From assembly GCF_024701975.1 (NCBI RefSeq), contig NZ_JANLNM010000002.1, forward strand, positions 248,001 to 312,000: a stretch of 64,000 nt of DNA, read 5' to 3'. Below the pieces are notes generated by a model. The model was given only the letters and a program-made list of their open reading frames with translations, had not been told where the DNA came from and searched no databases. Below are positions 57,125 to 64,000 of the stretch, piece by piece; positions within the stretch are counted from its first letter, which is position 1; each line of letters begins with the position of its first letter. The stretch comes from Variovorax sp. ZS18.2.2 (GTDB lineage: Bacteria > Pseudomonadota > Gammaproteobacteria > Burkholderiales > Burkholderiaceae_C). A program made the translations under genes and the position numbers.

Positions 57125-58750
57125 TCAGCGCATCTGCAAGCGTGCGTCCTTCGGATAGCTGATCGTGTAGTCGGCCGCCACGCGCGCGGTCTTGCCTGCG
57201 TCGAGGTCGAAGCTCCACATCGCCAGGCCCGGCTGCTTGTTCCACGCCAGCTCGCCGGGCTGCGGCGAGAACTGCGAGGCGATGCGCACCTGCTCGTCGA
57301 CCGAGACCGGCGCCGCTTCGAGCACCTGCACCGCGATCGGCGTGCGGTGGCGGTTCTCGACCACGTAGGCGCGCTGCACCTTGCGCTCGGCGCGCGTGCC
57401 TGCGAAGCCGCCCGTGCCCTGGTTGTCTTTTTCGGGCTCGGCCTGCACGCGCACCAGCTCGTCGCGGCCGAAGGAGAGCGTCAGGCGCGCATCGCTCGGT
57501 GCCGTCCACTGGCCATTGCCGACGAAGTTGCCGTCGCGGTAGAGCTGCATCGGGCCGGCCGGCCACACGCCCGTGGGCTGTGCGAGGTCGGCGACCAGGA
57601 AGGCGCTCGCATCCACGCGCGGACTGGTGCGCGAGGCGAGCTTCGCCGTGTCCTCGTACTGGCCGAGCGCCATCGTCACGCGCTGGCCGTTGGAGGGCAC
57701 GTCGATGCTCTGCGGTACAGAGAATTCGGTGGCGAAGCTGTTGTCGAACACGCTCACGTCGAACAGCGGTGCGCGCCGCTCCATGGCCAATTCCCCTGAA
57801 GGCGGTGTGCCCGCCGCGACCGGCGCCGGGGCCATCATGTAGGCCATGTCGGCCCGCGCGCGCTGCGGCGGCGGCTCGATGCCGATGCGCCATGCGCCCG
57901 GCGTGCGGCCGGTGGTTTCGCGGCGTGGCTGGCCGGTGGAGAGCACCAGCTTCACGCCGCGCCAATCTTCGCCCGTCGCTTGCGCCACCAGCGCCTGGCG
58001 CTCGATGCGAACCTTGCGCATGGTGGTGTCGAGCAGCGCGCGGTAAGTGGGCGTCCAGCCGGGGCCGTTGACCTGGTAGCTGAGCTTCACCTCGGCATCG
58101 GCGCTGGCGGCCAGCGTGACCGTCACGGCCACCACCTGCGCGCCGTTGCCCTGGGAGCGCTTGCGCTCGGCGATCAGCGGGTTGAGCTGGCGGTCGATGT
58201 CGCTCTGCTTGCGCGCGAGCTGGTGCTGTTTCAGCAGCGAGTCCTGCCCGGTGCGGCGCATCGCGTCGGTCACCGCGGCGAGGTTGCGCGCGTCCATCGG
58301 CGCGCGGGCGCCTTGTGATGAATCTCCGCCCGAGAGGCCCTTGAGGTAGCCCGTCACCATGCCCAGCGCATCGCTCTCGGCCTGCAACGCGGCCTTCTGG
58401 TCTTCGAGTTCGCGGATGCGGCCGTCGAGCGCGCTGGTGGCGCAGCGCGCCGAAAGCTCGCGCTGCTCGTTGAGCACCGACGTCTCGCCCACGCGCACCG
58501 ACGCATCGGCCGACACCTGCAGGCTCTGCACGTCCAGCCCCGCCGGCAGGCACGCGAAGGTGACCGAGCGGCTGCCGGCCGCCACGCGCGCCACGCGTTC
58601 CACCGTGGCGCTGCCGGGGTAGACCTTGACCTGGGTGATGCGCGAGTCGGACGGAGCCGGAGGCGGCACCTGGGCGCTCGCGCTCAGGACCAGCCAGGTG
58701 GCTGCGACGACGGTGGCGCGGAGCAGGAGGGCGGAGGAGGGTGCTTTCAT
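57125..58750 (-). CDS. DUF4139 / mucoidy-inhibitor A-like secreted protein
   Basis: 541 aa from ATG 58750 with GAAGG upstream. Signal peptide ends near SASAQ. The N-terminal strand VKVYPGSATVERVARVAAGSRSVTFACLP, a coiled coil at ~100-200 and the C-terminal beta domain (SYQVNGPGWTPTYRALLDT, ... AYVVENRHRTPIAVQVLEAAPVS) are typical of DUF4139 proteins. Their biochemical role is unknown. Converges on the TonB receptor gene. Confidence 0.85.
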   Translation of the reverse strand: MKAPSSALLLRATVVAATWLVLSASAQVPPPAPSDSRITQVKVYPGSATVERVARVAAGSRSVTFACLPAGLDVQSLQVSADASVRVGETSVLNEQRELSARCATSALDGRIRELEDQKAALQAESDALGMVTGYLKGLSGGDSSQGARAPMDARNLAAVTDAMRRTGQDSLLKQHQLARKQSDIDRQLNPLIAERKRSQGNGAQVVAVTVTLAASADAEVKLSYQVNGPGWTPTYRALLDTTMRKVRIERQALVAQATGEDWRGVKLVLSTGQPRRETTGRTPGAWRIGIEPPPQRARADMAYMMAPAPVAAGTPPSGELAMERRAPLFDVSVFDNSFATEFSVPQSIDVPSNGQRVTMALGQYEDTAKLASRTSPRVDASAFLVADLAQPTGVWPAGPMQLYRDGNFVGNGQWTAPSDARLTLSFGRDELVRVQAEPEKDNQGTGGFAGTRAERKVQRAYVVENRHRTPIAVQVLEAAPVSVDEQVRIASQFSPQPGELAWNKQPGLAMWSFDLDAGKTARVAADYTISYPKDARLQMR

Positions 58751-58970
58751 GGAAGAGCCTTCGAGAGTGAGTGGGTTGACCTCCACTCATACGGCCGGGC
58801 TCGCTCAACGGGGTTAAGACGCCGCGAGAAATATTTCGCGCCGATGGCGGCTGTCGCCAATGCAACCGCAACGACGCTCCCGGTCACGCGCGCGACGACG
58901 CGCGCAGGCGCCGGTTCGTAGAGTGGATTCGTCCACACCACCAACCCATTCCGCTCCAAGGAGAACCGCC

Positions 58971-59411
58971 ATGCTCGACACCATCCAGGCCCTCAACCGC
59001 ACCGCTTCGTTCAACCGCTGGGCCGGCTTCGAAGTCCATCGGGCCGCCGACGGCGAAGCCGAGCTGCGCATGAACTGGCGCGAGGAAGACATGGGCCAGT
59101 ACGCCGGCTTCCTGCACGCCGGCATGATCGCCGCGCTGCTGGACACCGTGAGCGGCTATGCGGCCGCCACGCAGGCGGGCCACGTGCTGGCCTCGCACTT
59201 CTCGGTCAACTGCATCTCGCCCGCCATCGGGCGCGCCTTCGTGGCGCGCGGGCGGGTGGTGAAGGCGGGGCGCAAGCAAGTGTTCGTCGTGGCGGAGCTC
59301 TATGCGCAACCAGAAGGCAAAGGCGAGGATGCGCTCAAGCTCGTGGCGACGGGGAACGCCATCCTGGTTCCGATTGCGGCGGAAGAGCTTCAGCCGAAGC
59401 CCGCCGCCTGA
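58971..59411 (+). CDS. PaaI-type hotdog thioesterase
   Basis: 146 aa. Hotdog fold with the active-site region GFLHAGMIAALLDTVSGYAA (Asp ~63) and SVNCISPAIGRAFVARGRVVKAGRKQVFV. Hydrolyses aromatic or medium-chain acyl-CoA. Strong AAGGAG site. Its last 77 bp overlap tail-to-tail with the acyltransferase gene. Confidence 0.88.
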   Translation: MLDTIQALNRTASFNRWAGFEVHRAADGEAELRMNWREEDMGQYAGFLHAGMIAALLDTVSGYAAATQAGHVLASHFSVNCISPAIGRAFVARGRVVKAGRKQVFVVAELYAQPEGKGEDALKLVATGNAILVPIAAEELQPKPAA

Positions 59412-60573
59412 GCTTCAACCCGAACAACGGCCGCAGCCAGTTGACGCGGCGGATCAGCCCGTCGGTCAGCAGCCAGCAGCCGAGGATGGTCAGCGCCACC
59501 AGCAGCGCGGGCTCCAGCACCGGGCCGAGCGCGAGCGGCGCCAGCACGGTCACGCCGACGATGATCAGCGTCTGGTGCAGCACGTACCACGGGTAGACCG
59601 ACTCGTTGGCCCAGCGCAGCCAGGGCAACGGGCGGTTCAGGTGGCGGTGGCCGTGGCCCAGGATGGTTGCGATGGCCAGCCACATATAGAGCGTGCGCAG
59701 CAGGTCCATGAGCAGGCCGGGGGCCGATCTCCCCGCGCCGACCCGCAGCGCGATGAACGTGCCGATCGCCACGACCGCCAGCACCAGCGACACCCGCCGC
59801 AGCCGCTCCAGCTCCTTCCAGATGCCTGTGTCCACGCCCATCCAGTAGCCGTAGAGGAACACGGTGAGGTAGATGGCGTGCAGGTAGAAATCGCGCACCA
59901 GGTTGTGCGTGGGCGGAAAGTGCGGGGCCAGCAGCACCGTCCATGCGAGCAGCGGGAGCACTGGCAGCAGCAGCAACTTCCAGCCGCGCAGCGCGTTGAA
60001 CCGGCGGCGCACCCACTGGCCGGCGGGCGATTTCCACAGCGGCAGCGTCAGAGCGATCAGCGCGGTGTAAGCGAACAGGTAGGGCAGATACCAGAGGTGG
60101 TTCCAGGTCATGCCGAACTCCGCGCCGTCGAAAGCGCGCTTGGGCCACGGCTCGGCCATCGACAGGTAGCGCAGCAGGAAGGCGCCGAAACCCGGCGCGA
60201 CCAGCCCGTTGGCCACGCCCTGCGCGTAGGCCTGGTAGGGCACGATCACCATCATTCCGAACACCAGCGGCAGCATCAGCCGGGCGCCTCGGCTGCGCAG
60301 CAGCGCCCCGGTGCCCTGGTGGCGGGCGAGGAAGCCGAGCGACACGCCGGAGATCAAAAACACCAGGTCCATGCGCCAGAGGTTCAGCACCCGCATCGGC
60401 CACTGCAGCCATTCGGCCGCGTGCGGGCTTTTGAGGTGCCAGGGCCAGTCGGCCACGTAGTACATCGCCACGTGATAGAGGATCACGAACAGGAAGGCCA
60501 GGGCGCGCAGCGCGTCGATGTCGTGGCGCCGGTGGCCGTCGGGGAGTGGCGGCTGGGAAGTCGGGAGGTTCAT
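59335..60573 (-). CDS. Acyltransferase-3 family membrane protein (MdoC-like)
   Basis: 412 aa with about ten membrane helices. Opens RRHDIDALRALAFLFVILYH, the acyltransferase-3 signature with the conserved Asp-Arg and His; the WNHLWYLPYLF motif is typical of the glucan-modifying MdoC/OpgC branch. It would acylate an exported polysaccharide or glucan. Divergent from a LytTR gene and tail-overlapping the thioesterase. Confidence 0.85.
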   Translation of the reverse strand: MNLPTSQPPLPDGHRRHDIDALRALAFLFVILYHVAMYYVADWPWHLKSPHAAEWLQWPMRVLNLWRMDLVFLISGVSLGFLARHQGTGALLRSRGARLMLPLVFGMMVIVPYQAYAQGVANGLVAPGFGAFLLRYLSMAEPWPKRAFDGAEFGMTWNHLWYLPYLFAYTALIALTLPLWKSPAGQWVRRRFNALRGWKLLLLPVLPLLAWTVLLAPHFPPTHNLVRDFYLHAIYLTVFLYGYWMGVDTGIWKELERLRRVSLVLAVVAIGTFIALRVGAGRSAPGLLMDLLRTLYMWLAIATILGHGHRHLNRPLPWLRWANESVYPWYVLHQTLIIVGVTVLAPLALGPVLEPALLVALTILGCWLLTDGLIRRVNWLRPLFGLKLRRRASAEALPPQSEPGWRSPSPRA

Positions 60574-60728
60574 TTCAGGGTCCTCGAAACAGAAAGTGCG
60601 GCCATCGTGTGGCCCGGCACCGCCCGGCGGCGCACCCGCGGGACGGATGGCCCGGCCTTTGTGACGAGCGGTGGCCCCGCTGGGACGAAATTCGCCCCGC
60701 CATCGCGCAGATGGCGAGAATCCCGGGC

Positions 60729-61685
60729 ATGAAAGCGTCCCACCGCAACCTGTACGAGCGCTACGAGCCGATCCGCCGCTACGTGGAAGTGGGTTTCTGG
60801 ATCGTGCTGATGGCGCTGCAGGGCGTGTTCAGCACCATGGTCGCGGCGGTCGACGCCCGCGCCCGCGCCGTGCCGCGCGCGACCTGGGAAATCGTCACCT
60901 GGGAGGGATCGAGCCATCTGGTGCTGCTGATGTTGATCCCGGTGTTCGTGGCCATCGAGCGCCGGCTGGCGCCGCTGATGCCGGGCCGCTGGGTGCGTTT
61001 CGTGGCCGGACACGTGGCGGCCAGCGTGGCCATCAGCGTGGTGCATGTGGCGGGCATGTTCGCGGTGCGCTCGCTGGTCTATGCCCTGATGGGCAGCCGC
61101 TACGACTTCGGCGGCTGGACCGGCCAGTGGGGCTACGAGTACCTGAAGGACGTGCGGGTCTACATCTCCATCGTCTTCGGGATCTGGGCCTACCGGCTGT
61201 TCATGCTGCGGCTGCAGGGCGAGGCGAGGGTGCTCGATGCGCCGGAGGCGGGGGTGTCCGATCCGCCCGAAACAGCGCCGCTGCCGTCATCGCCCGCTCC
61301 CGACGACGCCCCTCCCGAACCGGAAGCAAGCCCGCCACCCCTGCCGCCTCCACCCACCCGGCCGGAGCGCTTTCTCGTGCGCAAGCTGCGCCGCGAATTC
61401 CTGATCGCCGCCACCGACATCGACTGGCTCCAGGCCGAGGGCAACTATGTCGGCCTGCACGTCAACGGCCACGACTACCTGCTGCGCGCCACGCTCACCG
61501 ATTTCCTGACCCAGCTGGACCCGGCCAGGTTCGTCCGCGTGCACCGAAGCCATGCGGTGAACCTGGCGCGCATCAAGGAAATCGAGCCGCTGGACGGCGG
61601 CGATGCCCGTCTGCACATGCACGACGGCACGACCGTGCCCTGCAGCCGGCGGTACCGCGACGCGCTCCGGGCCGGCGCAGGCTAG
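60729..61685 (+). CDS. Membrane-anchored LytTR-family regulator
   Basis: 318 aa from ATG 60729 (ATG 60711 also possible). Four membrane helices (about 20-40, 60-80, 95-120, 140-160), a proline-rich linker (~185-225), then a LytTR DNA-binding domain (VRKLRREFLIAATDIDWLQAEGNYVGLHVN ... FVRVHRSHAVNLARIKEIEPLDGGDARLHMHDG). Such proteins bind DNA from the membrane. Divergent from the acyltransferase gene, its likely target. Confidence 0.88.
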   Translation: MKASHRNLYERYEPIRRYVEVGFWIVLMALQGVFSTMVAAVDARARAVPRATWEIVTWEGSSHLVLLMLIPVFVAIERRLAPLMPGRWVRFVAGHVAASVAISVVHVAGMFAVRSLVYALMGSRYDFGGWTGQWGYEYLKDVRVYISIVFGIWAYRLFMLRLQGEARVLDAPEAGVSDPPETAPLPSSPAPDDAPPEPEASPPPLPPPPTRPERFLVRKLRREFLIAATDIDWLQAEGNYVGLHVNGHDYLLRATLTDFLTQLDPARFVRVHRSHAVNLARIKEIEPLDGGDARLHMHDGTTVPCSRRYRDALRAGAG

Positions 61686-61761
61686 ACCGGCTGAAAAAGC
61701 AGCCTGTTCCGGTGCGCGGACGCGCCGTTATGGCCCGTTTCGCACCATCAAAGAGCCTTCA

Positions 61762-61775
61762 GGCACCATTTTTGC
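61762..61775 (+). promoter_or_regulatory. Sigma-54 promoter of the ammonium transporter gene
   Basis: GGCACCATTTTTGC: GG at 61762-61763 and GC at 61774-61775 with exactly ten bases between, a close match to the -24/-12 consensus. It lies 73 bp before the amt start. Fits nitrogen control through RpoN and NtrC; upstream NtrC sites are not clear. Confidence 0.75.
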
Positions 61776-61847
61776 TTCCTTGCACCATCGCTCCGGGCAA
61801 TCCGGGTGCGATGCACCAATTCAAACCAAAAACTGCAAGAAGCTCCC

Positions 61848-63050
61848 ATGGACGCACTCAAACAGGGCGCAGATGCGCTGTTCATCCTTCTCGGCGCCAT
61901 CATGGTGTTGGCCATGCATGCCGGTTTTGCCTTTCTGGAACTGGGCACCGTGCGCAAGAAGAACCAGGTCAATGCGCTGGTGAAGATACTGGTCGACTTC
62001 TCGGTCTCGACCATCGTGTACTTCCTGGTCGGCTACGGCGTGGCCTACGGCACCCACTTCTTCGTGGGCGCCACCGAGCTCGCGGCCAAGAGCGGCTACG
62101 AGCTGGTGAAGTTCTTCTTCTTGCTGACCTTTGCCGCGGCCATTCCGGCCATCATTTCGGGCGGCATCGCCGAGCGCGCCAAGTTCTGGCCGCAGCTCAT
62201 CGCCACCGCGGTGATCGTCGGCGTGGTGTATCCGCTCTACGAGGGCATTGCATGGAACAAGGCCTTCGGCATCCAGGCCTGGATCGCCTCGGTCACCGGC
62301 CACGAGTTCCATGACTTCGCGGGCTCGATCGTGGTGCACGCCGTGGGCGGCTGGCTCGCATTGCCGGCGGTCATCCTGCTGGGGGCGCGCCGCAACCGCT
62401 ACCGCGGCGACGGCTCGCTGAGCGCGCATCCGCCGTCGAACATTCCGTTCCTCGCGCTCGGTGCGTGGGTGCTGTGCGTGGGCTGGTTCGGCTTCAACGT
62501 GATGAGCGCGCAGAGCATCGACAAGATCTCGGGCCTGGTGGCCGTCAACTCGCTGATGGCGATGGTCGGCGGCACGCTGGTGGCGCTGGCCCTGGGCAAG
62601 AACGACCCCGGCTTCGTCTACAACGGCCCGCTCGCGGGTCTCGTGGCCGTTTGCGCCGGCTCCGACCTGATGCATCCGCTGGGCGCGCTGGTGGTGGGCG
62701 GCGTGGCGGGCGCGATCTTTGTCTTCATGTTCACGCTCACGCAGAACAAATGGAAGATCGACGACGTGCTCGGCGTGTGGCCGCTGCATGGCCTGTGCGG
62801 CACCTGGGGCGGCATCGCGGCCGGCATCTTCGGCACGCAGGCGCTGGGCGGCATCGGCGGCGTGAACCTCGGGGCGCAACTGATCGGCACGGTGATCGGC
62901 GTGGTCTGGGCACTGGTCGGCGGCGCAGTGGTGTACGGCGTGCTCAAGGCCACGATGGGCCTGCGGCTGTCGCAGGAAGAGGAATACGACGGCGCCGACC
63001 TGTCGATTCACCACATCTCGGCCACGCCGGAGCGCGAAGTCAACTGGTAA
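61848..63050 (+). CDS. amt: Ammonium transporter (Amt family)
   Basis: 400 aa with 11 membrane helices. The twin pore histidines are seen in FAGSIVVHAVGG and VWPLHGLCGTWGG, with ISGGIAERAKF and WFGFNVMSAQS conserved. Imports ammonium under nitrogen limitation. No GlnK gene follows, which is unusual for amtB but common for extra Amt copies. Driven by a sigma-54 promoter. Confidence 0.92.
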   Translation: MDALKQGADALFILLGAIMVLAMHAGFAFLELGTVRKKNQVNALVKILVDFSVSTIVYFLVGYGVAYGTHFFVGATELAAKSGYELVKFFFLLTFAAAIPAIISGGIAERAKFWPQLIATAVIVGVVYPLYEGIAWNKAFGIQAWIASVTGHEFHDFAGSIVVHAVGGWLALPAVILLGARRNRYRGDGSLSAHPPSNIPFLALGAWVLCVGWFGFNVMSAQSIDKISGLVAVNSLMAMVGGTLVALALGKNDPGFVYNGPLAGLVAVCAGSDLMHPLGALVVGGVAGAIFVFMFTLTQNKWKIDDVLGVWPLHGLCGTWGGIAAGIFGTQALGGIGGVNLGAQLIGTVIGVVWALVGGAVVYGVLKATMGLRLSQEEEYDGADLSIHHISATPEREVNW

Positions 63051-63145
63051 GCAAGGGGCAGGCAAGGGCGCGCGGCGGGCAGAGCCGGCCGAGCGGGCGA
63101 CTGGGCTATTCTTCGCCCCTCTAAAGACAAGCCCGAAGAAGACCC

Positions 63146-64000
63146 ATGACCCAATCCACCCACTGGCTGCGCCGCGGCCTCGCTGCGCTGGCAGGCAGCC
63201 TGCTGATGCTTTCATTCGCGGCGCACGCCGCCGCGCCCCAGATCAAGATCCAGGCGCCGGGCTTCTACCGCATGATGCTCGGCGACTTCGAGGTCACCGC
63301 ATTGTTCGACGGCACCATCGACCTGGAGGTGAAGAAGCTGCTCACCAACACCACGCAGGCGCAGGTCGGCAGGCTCCTGGACCGCTCCTTCAAGAAGGAC
63401 CTGGTGCCCACCTCGGTGAACAGCTACCTCATCAACACCGGCAGCAAGCTCGTGCTGATCGACACCGGCGCCGGCTCGCTCTTCGGCCCCACGCTGGGCA
63501 ACCTGCGCAACAACCTCCTGGCCTCCGGCTACAAGCCCGAGCAGGTCGACGACGTGTTCATCACCCACATGCACGGCGACCACGTCGGCGGCCTCATCGT
63601 CGACGGCAAGCTGGCCTTTCCCAACGCCACCATCCACGCCGGCCAGGAAGACGCCGATTTCTGGCTCAGCAAGGCCAACCTGGAGAAGGCTTCGCCCGAG
63701 ATGAAGAGCTTCTTCCAGGGCGCGCAGGCGTCGCTGAACCCGTACGTCGAAGCCGGCAAGTTCAAGCCCCTGAAGGGCGACGCCGACCTCGTGCCCGGCA
63801 TCAAGGCCGTGGCTGCCCACGGCCATACGCCCGGCCACAACACCTACGTGGTCGAGTCCAAGGGCCAGAAGCTCGTGCTGTGGGGCGACCTGATGCACGT
63901 GGCCTCGGTGCAGTTCGTGCAGCCGCAGGTGACCATCTCGTTCGACACCGATTCCAAGGCCGCCGCAGCGGAGCGCAAGAAGGCGTATGCCGATGCGGCC
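63146..64000 (+). CDS. Secreted metallo-beta-lactamase-fold protein, 3' end missing
   Basis: 285 codons to the right edge, no stop. Signal peptide 1-28 (LRRGLAALAGSLLMLSFAAHA). MBL zinc motif THMHGDHVGG near residue 143, AHGHTPGHN near 229 and LWGDLMH near 249 supply the remaining ligands. The type resembles quorum-quenching lactonases and other secreted MBL hydrolases; substrate unknown. GAAGAA site before the start. Confidence 0.87.
   Translation, partial: MTQSTHWLRRGLAALAGSLLMLSFAAHAAAPQIKIQAPGFYRMMLGDFEVTALFDGTIDLEVKKLLTNTTQAQVGRLLDRSFKKDLVPTSVNSYLINTGSKLVLIDTGAGSLFGPTLGNLRNNLLASGYKPEQVDDVFITHMHGDHVGGLIVDGKLAFPNATIHAGQEDADFWLSKANLEKASPEMKSFFQGAQASLNPYVEAGKFKPLKGDADLVPGIKAVAAHGHTPGHNTYVVESKGQKLVLWGDLMHVASVQFVQPQVTISFDTDSKAAAAERKKAYADAA

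Overview
The window looks like a chromosomal segment of a betaproteobacterium of the Burkholderiales, most likely Comamonadaceae close to Variovorax. This is inferred from high G+C, very strong G/C third positions, several Bug-type (tripartite tricarboxylate) binding proteins, many LysR/AraC/IclR-controlled catabolic operons and overall protein flavour; no rRNA or tRNA is present to confirm it. Gene density is high and nearly all frames not listed here are antisense shadows. The first ~500 bases are clearly poorer in G+C than the rest and hold the 5' part of a secreted repeat protein leaving the left edge, followed by a decayed second copy of the 3' end of the neighbouring YncE-like lipoprotein gene.

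Layout. 0.8-9.8 kb: YncE-like lipoprotein, DUF2164, an enoyl-CoA hydratase, a DUF2817 (M14-like) peptidase plus MHS transporter divergent from a LysR regulator, a GST, an AraC regulator and an SDR. 9.85-21.3 kb: a complete C-P lyase phosphonate system. phnN, a DUF1045 2H-phosphoesterase and phnF run left; phnGHIJKLM and then phnCDE run right; a 263-bp highly structured MITE-like element sits exactly on the phnE stop codon, followed by a PhnZ-like HD-domain gene. Matching PhnF-type palindromes lie before phnG and before phnC. phnP is absent, and the DUF1045 protein is the obvious candidate replacement. 21.4-23.1 kb: a COG0523 metallochaperone GTPase with two identical-format 17-bp palindromes around a perfect -10 box, and a convergent Fur-family gene.

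23.2-31.7 kb: AraC, a divergent tryptophan-2,3-dioxygenase-like protein and an FAD monooxygenase; a small 2Fe-2S protein, an esterase, an ABM monooxygenase, gshA, and an aldo/keto reductase divergent from a LysR regulator. 31.7-43.3 kb: two leftward aromatic/acyl-CoA catabolic operons flanking an IclR regulator: SDR-NIPSNAP-hmgA-Bug, and SDR-CoA ligase-hydrolase-enoyl-CoA hydratase-Bug-hydrolase. A perfect 19-bp-arm inverted repeat stands before the second.

43.4-50.4 kb: a lone receiver protein, SDR, SnoaL-like and MerR genes, a ribosome-associated HPF/RaiA protein, a CBS protein, a BamE-like secreted protein, the YlqF GTPase and a Crp-like regulator. 50.4-57.1 kb: a probable zinc-starvation cluster: a second Fur/Zur-like regulator, a 26-bp palindrome inside a promoter spacer, a zinc-free L36 paralogue (rpmJ), an ABC exporter-type transporter with two permeases, and a TonB-dependent receptor. 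57.1-64 kb: a DUF4139 protein, a PaaI-type thioesterase overlapping tail-to-tail an acyltransferase, a membrane LytTR regulator, a sigma-54-promoted ammonium transporter and a partial secreted metallo-beta-lactamase-fold protein.
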